This document shows positions 62,201 through 64,000 of a stretch of 64,000 bases of DNA, piece after piece. The stretch covers positions 52,704,230 through 52,768,229 of the forward strand of contig CM051516.1 of assembly GCA_028015205.1 (NCBI GenBank), read 5' to 3'. Both the position numbers and the translations under genes were made by a program. Source of the stretch: Mytilisepta virgata. Its lineage: Eukaryota; Mollusca; Bivalvia; Mytilida; Mytilidae. Within the stretch, counting starts at the first letter, position 1, and every line of letters begins with the position of its first letter. The notes under the pieces were generated by a model. It was given only the letters and a program-made list of their open reading frames with translations. It made no database searches and was not told the DNA's origin.

Positions 62201-63008
62201 TTGATTTTTATATCGCGATTTGTAAGTATTGATCATTTGATTGATTGAATTTGTATGCTGAACCTATTACTTGATTAAAAGAAATAGTAAAACTTGACTT
62301 CATTTATTTATACTTTGAATGGGAATTTCCTTCATTTGTGCACATCAGTTGGGGCATTACGTATTACTCTTCTTAAGCGATTGGTTCGTCGTATTTGACG
62401 TCGTGGAGAGAGTGTTTGCGCAGGTCAGTGATTCGTTTTTTTTTTAATTTGTGACGTACAATGTTTATGTCTGTTTTGAATGAGAGTTGTTTGTGCAGGT
62501 TCAGATCTTTGTCCATACTGAATTTTGACGGCTTGTAATTATTGTAAGCCTACAGTCTTCAGATACAAAGCTGAAAGGAGACTAAACTATAACCTTTAAT
62601 TCAAATTAAGGTTCTGACTGACAAAGTGGTATTATACAAGATTACGATTCCTTATTCATAGATTTGACTTTATGGAGGTTTGATTGTTGAACAGTCTAAT
62701 CATACATTTTTTTGACATTAGGAAACTTAACACAATTCAAAAGGCAAACATTCATTTTTACAATCTTCTCTAGTTGCATATTTTAGAATAATAAAAACAT
62801 ATCAACAATTTCCATGTTTGCAGTACTTGAAAAAAAGATATTTTATAAATACAAGTGGATGGACTGAGGATTCAAAGTGATCATTGATTTGCCACAATTA
62901 CAAAAAGCTGTACAGAAACTTACTAAAGAGATCATCTGTTGTTTGACAATTTCTTCCACCAAAGTTGCTGTTTCCTGTAGAGGCTTTCTACAATCACCAA
63001 AACCATAC
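24987..63008 (-). CDS. SUPT3H: SPT3 homologue, SAGA histone-fold subunit (N-terminal exon outside window)
   Basis: Thirteen minus-strand exons (listed separately) join in phase into 394 residues plus TAA. Known role of the family: nuclear SPT3 sits in the SAGA coactivator, forms an intramolecular pair of histone folds and contacts TBP. The match to human SUPT3H is by recall. It covers the first fold (GDCRKPLQETATLVEEIV, then GLEDFLYLLRKDK and LRRFLQYM), the middle (YDFLASIDQTG, LFEDLEEIDEVKHERL, RFKEWLL) and the second fold (YFSYETVAQIVDLALLVKQD, then AIQPRDIQEVMRRF and NIGPF). The first few dozen residues of the protein are missing because their exon(s) lie right of 63008. The linker before AIQP is far longer than in human. 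The gene spans at least 38 kb and its introns are full of repeats. It converges on the membrane protein gene. Confidence 0.93.
25406..25519 (-). CDS. SUPT3H: SPT3 exon l: end of second histone fold
   Basis: Acceptor CTATTCTAG, donor GTAAGT. It encodes YIDVITCKAIQPRDIQEVMR and FGQNIGPFASQF, like human [20 protein letters not shown] and IGPLSPF. Confidence 0.93.
26089..26196 (-). CDS. SUPT3H: SPT3 exon k: Thr/Ser/Gln linker with basic cluster
   Basis: Acceptor CATTGCAG, donor GTAAAA. 36 codons, phase 0-0: TSPTETSTTTTQSQTTSTAG, then GKAKAKKRKK, a possible nuclear localisation signal. Confidence 0.82.
27341..27484. repeat. 40-bp tandem repeat
   Basis: TATACTAGTAGTACATATAC/AATGTATACACAATTGTTTA repeats about three to four times, one unit shortened. 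Intronic. Confidence 0.9.
28094..28168 (-). CDS. SUPT3H: SPT3 exon j: second linker exon with LRQLL
   Basis: Acceptor TAATTATTTTAG, donor AAG|GTTAAA. 25 codons, phase 0-0, encoding ASNPDTISSQSLRQLLCSTG and TKITK. An alternative donor GTACAAAG lies inside it but would break phase. Similar in order to exon i. Confidence 0.7.
28691..28756 (-). CDS. SUPT3H: SPT3 exon i: linker exon with LRQLL
   Basis: Acceptor ACTTTACAG, donor GTACTG. 22 codons, phase 0-0, encoding TTQSDTSTQSESLRQLLRPV plus TQ. It resembles exon j and may be its duplicate. The polypyrimidine tract is weak, so use may be alternative. Confidence 0.75.
28793..29068 (-). mobile_element. tRNA-derived SINE
   Basis: On the minus strand the head reads CCTCGGTGGCCGAGTGGTCT (A box) and later GTTGTGAGTTCGAATCTCAC (B box). 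The body contains GTAGTTCTCTCCGGGTACTC and GGCTTCCTCCACCA, ending GCGCCAACTAAACAAAC. The head is like a Ser/Leu-type tRNA but holds a duplicated ACTAATGATCACTAG insert, so it is not a functional tRNA. The 3' end lies about 37 bp before SPT3 exon i. Confidence 0.8.
29180..29330 (+). repeat. Dispersed repeat (pair with 63135-63300)
   Basis: AAGGATGTTCGCTGGTCATG...TTTTTGTCAGATG...GGTTTTATCCATTTC recurs at 63140 onward in the same orientation with moderate divergence. Confidence 0.65.
29482..29499. repeat. Poly-C tract
   Basis: Long C run followed by TCCC and a CA run, intronic. Confidence 0.9.
29771..29947 (-). CDS. SUPT3H: SPT3 exon h: second histone fold and start of linker
   Basis: Acceptor TATCTTTCAG, donor GTAAGT. 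IVDLALLVKQDM matches the human fold LVDLALLVRQDM. The rest (SSDPLDRNKPSVCVNL, then GPGAPVPPTTPTPQGVTSPP) is a Pro/Thr-rich linker not seen in human. Phase 0 at both ends. Confidence 0.92.
31826..32016 (+). repeat. Degenerate SINE copy
   Basis: TAGTGGTCTAGTAAATTACT, GATCACTAGTCTGTCAAA, CTCCAATCTTAACTGACAAA and CTGCCAAAAGTC...TGGCTTCCACC follow the order of the SINE at 28793-29068 but are heavily decayed. Confidence 0.55.
32235..32356 (-). CDS. SUPT3H: SPT3 exon g: start of second histone fold
   Basis: Acceptor CTTTTACAG. It encodes RRYKTQRFKEWLL, then VKPNPHALEVLSYFSYETVA plus Q, like human KFRDWLD and AMEILAYLAYETVAQ. The donor is CAG|GTTCGA, a poor match to the consensus beyond GT, but the frame and homology fix it. 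Confidence 0.92.
32559..32634 (-). CDS. SUPT3H: SPT3 exon f
   Basis: Acceptor TTTTGTTACAG, donor GTGAGT. It encodes RAELRTRGMDTKQYMEYFEA then RQASF, like human [20 protein letters not shown]. Confidence 0.93.
33379..34150 (+). repeat. Degenerate element with AGAGACTCTCAGGAGCCTGT start and a ~165-bp duplication
   Basis: The left end resembles the AGAGGCTC...AGCCTGTATCGCTCACC start of the elements at 34836 and 37527. Further right, CCCACAATATGGTGTACCTA and GAAGGCTTGTGACA occur twice (about 33845 and 34008). The two parts may be separate elements. Confidence 0.45.
34836..36793 (+). mobile_element. Helitron-like element, copy 1
   Basis: 5' CTAGAGGCTCTCAAGAGCCT then GTATCGCTCACCTGG. Internal units of ~170 bp carry GGCGGCCATCTTGGTTGACA. 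The 3' part is GACGACGACGGACGCCAAGT, then the hairpin TGACCTTTCAGGTCA, then GATGAGCTAA. A 3' hairpin followed by CTAA fits the Helitron CTRR rule (inference). No Rep/helicase is encoded. Confidence 0.65.
35396..35539. repeat. Inverted repeat (about 48-bp arms)
   Basis: ACCAGAGTGAGTTATCTTTT on the left pairs with AAAAGATAACTCACTCTGGT on the right, with CCTAACCAATGTAGG and its mirror inside. It sits within one unit of the Helitron-like copy 1. Confidence 0.9.
37246..37515 (-). pseudogene. Orphan coding-like fragment
   Basis: One minus-strand frame reads SSPILFVQVLNNSQRYGSEV, then FNGERSMFLDMPNTIHVLNE, VTEMYNEQFKEARGLLPQG and WENHYAREK. Its composition looks like a real soluble protein rather than random AT-rich sequence. 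It begins about 12 bp from the 5' end of the Helitron-like copy 2 and fades into a low-complexity stretch. No start codon or clear splice sites. I do not recognise the family. It could be an exon remnant or a piece of a mobile element. Confidence 0.45.
37527..38688 (+). mobile_element. Helitron-like element, copy 2
   Basis: 5' AAGAGGCTCAGAGGGCTGAG then CCTGTATCGCTCACCTGG. About six tandem units of ~150-160 bp contain TGCAAACTTTGTAAAGGACC and TTCAGAGGAGAAGAAGTTTT. The 3' end is ACGGATGCCAAGTGATGGCA, then TTAGGACAGGTGAGCTAA. Open frames of 60-100 codons here come from the repeat units. Confidence 0.7.
38889..38953 (-). CDS. SUPT3H: SPT3 exon e: acidic EEIDEVKHERL segment
   Basis: Acceptor CTTTTTATAG, donor GTATGA. 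It encodes ELTCLFEDLEEIDEVKHERL plus V, like human ELLAMFEDDEIDEVKQERM. Confidence 0.93.
39496..41332 (-). mobile_element. GCGGTCGTATA composite repeat, copy 2
   Basis: Reverse orientation of 17262-21460, without the nested insertion and with only one of the three ~165-bp units. It starts AATAAAATGCTCCGCTGGGC and ends with the CGA microsatellite (about 41255-41283) and hairpin 41300-41330. Confidence 0.75.
41255..41284. repeat. GAC trinucleotide microsatellite
   Basis: GACGACGACGACGACGAC run in composite repeat copy 2. The matching run in copy 3 is at about 53925-53943. Confidence 0.92.
42430..42609 (+). pseudogene. Weak coding-like segment ending at a donor-like site
   Basis: The + frame LSRTDLMLVGLEQDQIRVWT, YITACNSLIGKQNVAAGQIQ, QVYMCPMDTTCPAND ends at GTAAGT. 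An upstream open stretch (42127-42405) is in another frame. Not recognised; possibly a decayed retrocopy or chance. Confidence 0.2.
42640..43155 (+). repeat. Element with two to three ~165-bp tandem units
   Basis: CATGAAAAACTACCTTAAAC recurs at about 42882 and 43061, with a variant near 42705. It ends with GATGGACGGACGCACAGTAA and GACGGGGCATAAA, a style shared with the other non-autonomous elements here. Confidence 0.6.
44208..44276 (-). CDS. SUPT3H: SPT3 exon d: conserved KR..DFLASIDQTG segment
   Basis: Acceptor TTTTTTCCTAG, donor GTACAA. It encodes KPPAVKKRSKMCYDFLASID plus QT, like human NKRQKIAQDFLNSIDQTG. Phases fit both neighbours. Confidence 0.92.
44690..45240 (+). repeat. ~125-bp tandem repeat, about four to five divergent units
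   Basis: Recurring AAGAATATATATGGTTATAG, GGATCTCAAATGTTTC and ATATACATCAATGAATCTGT. Intronic. Confidence 0.7.
45503..46580 (-). mobile_element. Tandem-core element, reverse orientation
   Basis: AAAACAAGAGTGGACACATT...TGTTTCGCCT is the reverse complement of the right end of the nested element (GGCGAGACATTTTTG..GTCCACTCTTGTTTT). The core holds ~125-bp units with CACTCAAGCATAAAATGTAG at about 45,990-46,480. The far end near 46,580 (GGACGGACATACAAGG) is approximate. Confidence 0.5.
46721..46850. repeat. ~59-bp tandem repeat, three units
   Basis: AATCTCATTGTACATTATAA followed by TGTTTTATACCA occurs three times. Intronic. Confidence 0.88.
47956..49343 (-). mobile_element. 1.37-kb dispersed element, copy B
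   Basis: Reverse complement of 21776-23141 along almost its full length: starts AATACTAAATTTACGAATTA and ends CCCGCGCTCGCGCGGGTTCG then ATGTCTAGTGTT. It has an A run of about 15 where copy A has a shorter T run. The hairpin is better preserved here. Confidence 0.75.
49361..49388. repeat. Poly-T/poly-G tract
   Basis: T run followed by about 18 G, just outside element copy B. Confidence 0.9.
49480..50275 (+). repeat. Decayed relative of the Helitron-like elements
   Basis: Phrases such as GACTGTGTTGACCATCTTGG and TTTTTAAGAGGAAAAGAG, and an end AAGTTCTCAAGGTTATGAGC then TAAAA, resemble the elements at 34836 and 54464. Borders are uncertain. Confidence 0.4.
50336..51117. repeat. Large foldback palindrome, arms about 370 bp
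   Basis: Left GACAGGTACATAAATGG, AATTTTATGAAATTTTGCAT, CTAGAGCATG and TTGATATAAAATTTATAGGG are mirrored by CCCTATAGCTTTCATATCAA, ACATGCTCTAATTGC, GCAAAATTTCATAAAAATCC and CCCATTTACGTACCTGTTAC. The centre is near 50,730. No frame. It looks like a foldback DNA element. Confidence 0.85.
51155..54237 (+). mobile_element. Helitron-like element, copy 3, split by a nested insertion
   Basis: 5' CAAGAGGCTCCCAAGAGCCT. Tandem ~120-bp units with TTGCTATGGACTTTTTCAAT lie at 51,170-51,440. The body then matches copy 1 (TGACTTATTTGTAGATCTTA) up to TTTTTGAGATATAAG and resumes at AAAACTGCATTTTACCCCTA after the insertion 51844-53989. The 3' end is GCCAAGTGATGGCAAAAG, then the hairpin TGTCCTTTTAGGACA, then GGTGACCTAA. 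Confidence 0.7.
51844..53989 (-). mobile_element. GCGGTCGTATA composite repeat, copy 3 (nested)
   Basis: Same block order as copies 1 and 2 in reverse: AATAAAATGCTCCACTGGGC, then poly-C blocks, then three ~261-bp units (about 52,960-53,700), a CGA run, and the hairpin 53958-53988. It is inserted into Helitron-like copy 3, which fixes its ends to within a few bases. Confidence 0.8.
54464..55638 (+). mobile_element. Helitron-like element, copy 4
   Basis: 5' CTAGAGGCTCAGAGGGCTGA then GCCTGTATCGCTCACCTGG. Tandem units carry TCAGCCAATCAGAAACAAGA and ATAGATGCTTCCTGTCAAGT. The 3' end is GACGGACGCCAAGTGATGAC, then the hairpin TGGCCTTTGGCCA, then GGTGAGCTAA. It starts 226 bp after copy 3, in the same orientation. 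Confidence 0.72.
56875..56971 (-). CDS. SUPT3H: SPT3 exon c: end of first histone fold
   Basis: Acceptor GTTTGCAG, donor GTATGA. It encodes IKLRRFLQYMTLKDLKAMA and LKGVEEEEGPDTP, like human [20 protein letters not shown] and an acidic stretch. Confidence 0.93.
57130..57210. repeat. 31-bp direct duplication
   Basis: ATCTTCAACCAGCCAGTTTT plus AATATCTAGAG occurs twice in tandem. Confidence 0.9.
57830..59793 (-). repeat. 76-bp minisatellite built from SPT3 exon b and its splice donor
   Basis: About 24 clear units (AGGAAGTC recurs every ~76 bp from about 58008 to 59737) plus two or more degraded ones at the left. On the gene strand each unit reads AGGACTGGAGGACTTCCTAT, ATCTGTTGAGGAAAGACA and GGTAGTTAGCCTTCAGTAAT. 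That is the end of exon b (frame IGLEDFLYLLRKDK), its 5' splice site and about 25 intron bases. Most units have lost one base (AGGTTATAGG for AGATTTATAGG) and carry a TAG just upstream. Units with AGGTTCATAGG keep the exon length. Confidence 0.93.
59794..59880 (-). CDS. SUPT3H: SPT3 exon b: first histone fold, source of the minisatellite
   Basis: 29 codons, phase 0 at both ends. It encodes LYQAMDVAIMRNARF and IGLEDFLYLLRKDK. Acceptor TTTTGTAG, donor GTAGTTAG, which is weaker than the usual GTAAGT. The 3' part of this exon and its donor are repeated in the adjacent intron array (57830-59793). Confidence 0.93.
60525..60930 (-). repeat. Foldback dispersed repeat, copy 2
   Basis: Reverse complement of 4660-4985, with an extra near-duplicate ACCCGAATATATCAGCGACG/GACCCGAATATATCAGGAAA. 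The foldback arms are ACACAATATGAAGCTTTTCA and GAAAAAGCTTCACATTGTGT. Confidence 0.72.
60931..62923. other. SPT3 intron, no further feature seen
   Basis: AT-rich intron between exons a and b. The only local structure noted is a direct duplication of CGTTTTGATTTTTATAT near 62180-62215. Confidence 0.5.
62924..63008 (-). CDS. SUPT3H: SPT3 exon a: start of first histone fold
   Basis: Acceptor TATTTTTAG, donor GTAAGT. It encodes YGFGDCRKPLQETATLVEEI and VKQQMISL, like human [20 protein letters not shown]. The first base completes a codon from an exon outside the window. Confidence 0.92.
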
Positions 63009-63134
63009 CTAAAAATAAAACAACAGATACTTTTAAAAATAAATTTTATCCTTAACAAAAGTTTTCTGCTCCTGTTCATAGTGTTCAATACACTATTCTC
63101 TAGTTTGTATATTTCTGTCTTCTCTCAAGTTTAA

Positions 63135-63300
63135 TTAAGGATGCTCGCTGGTCATGTTTTGGTCTTTTTGTCAGATTTTCGAAATCCTCGGGTTTTATCC
63201 ATTTCTTAAATATGAATTTTTTTCCCCATGAACCCCTAATTTTTCTTTTATAATTCAATCATATATACCGTAAAATGGTAATTGACAAAATCTTATGAAA
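63135..63300 (+). repeat. Dispersed repeat (pair with 29180-29330)
   Basis: AAGGATGCTCGCTGGTCATG, TCTTTTTGTCAGATTTTCG and GGTTTTATCCATTTCTTAA follow the order of the copy at 29180. Confidence 0.65.
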
Positions 63301-64000
63301 TTCTTTTTATTTTTTCATACATTTCTGAGAGAATGAAGTTGCCAATGCAAAGAAGAGGAAAAATCCATAGAAAACCCATTTCCTGCAATTTTTCAAGGCC
63401 TTATAACTCTAAAATGAGCAGATGAACCTATATTTTCTTGCTTATTTTTTTACTATTCATATGTTCTCTCAAACCTATTTCAAATCCTATTTATTTCTTA
63501 TTAGACCAGCGATCATCCTTAAGACAATCTGGTCCATAATAGATACTATTACATTTCATACTTTTAGATTTATAAAGAAACACTGTGTTTCAAACCAGTC
63601 CATATTTTGGGATATTGCACAGTGAACTATTTTTAGAAACTAGTTATTTCCAATTCATGCTCTTTAAAGTGAAATGTAGTAAAACAATTATGAATTTTAT
63701 ACTTATTGATTTTTTTATCCTATCTGCTTCAGTCCATTTAATCGTACATGTATATGGACCGGAGCTCGGGGCCAATATACAATTTTTTACCGGAATCACT
63801 AACAGGTTTGTTTTGTGTTTTAATTTCATTGTAAACATTGGTCTGGTGGCCAAATTTGGGTCGCTTCTCAGACAAATGAACAATTACAAAGAATAATCGA
63901 TTCTGTAAATACGATTTAAAAGGGAGAAACTACAGTGTATTTGATTTTTTTTCATTTATTTTTCTTGTGTGTAAAATGTCATTCTTTTCGATTGGTTCGT
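63301..64000. other. Region 5' of the first visible SPT3 exon, no exon identified
   Basis: I searched the minus strand for an N-terminal SPT3 exon ending with two spare bases before a GT and found no convincing one. Overlapping short frames on both strands near 63420-63900 have no splice or family support. Confidence 0.4.

Noticed and set aside
63422..63896. Candidate N-terminal SPT3 exon or separate small gene
   Set aside because: No frame resembles the SPT3 N-terminus, none ends in the phase required by exon a, and frames overlap on both strands.

Overview
This window is eukaryotic, intron-rich and strongly AT-rich. It carries two recognisable protein-coding genes, placed tail to tail, in a sea of dispersed repeats. 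Several features fit a bivalve mollusc, most likely a mussel-like genome: non-autonomous elements with tandem-repeat cores, a tRNA-derived SINE, and AGAGGCTC...GGTGAGCTAA and GCGGTCGTATA repeats. The species is an inference; no mitochondrial or rRNA marker is present.

Region 1 (about 657-9280, + strand) holds the 3' part of a gene for a multi-pass membrane protein. Nine exons join in phase into 335 codons plus a stop. I do not recognise the family. Its introns hold two small perfect-looking hairpins (90-245 and 6795-6902). Downstream (9281-24986) I see no further gene. That stretch holds a possible 3' UTR, a pair of TA-flanked foldback elements (10812-11747 and 23692-24607), a large composite repeat with a nested tandem-repeat element (17262-21460), and a 1.37-kb element (21776-23141).

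Region 2 (24987-63008, - strand) is the SPT3 homologue (SUPT3H), the histone-fold and TBP-contacting subunit of the SAGA coactivator. Thirteen exons join in phase into 394 residues. The N-terminal exon(s) lie beyond the right edge. Both conserved SPT3 regions are present. The linker between them is much longer than in human SUPT3H: it is rich in Thr/Ser/Pro/Gln and encoded by consecutive phase-0 exons, two of which carry an LRQLL motif.

The most unusual structure is at about 57,830-59,793. There the 3' half of one SPT3 exon, together with its 5' splice site and the first intron bases, has been tandemly amplified about 25 times as a 76-bp minisatellite that directly abuts the real exon. Other SPT3 introns hold five + strand Helitron-like elements (one split by a nested insertion), two more copies of the GCGGTCGTATA element, an inverted copy of the 1.37-kb element, a ~780-bp foldback palindrome, a SINE almost touching an exon, and an orphan coding-like fragment (37246-37515).

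All gene models were built by eye from reading frame, splice sites and phase. No alignment or database search was run.
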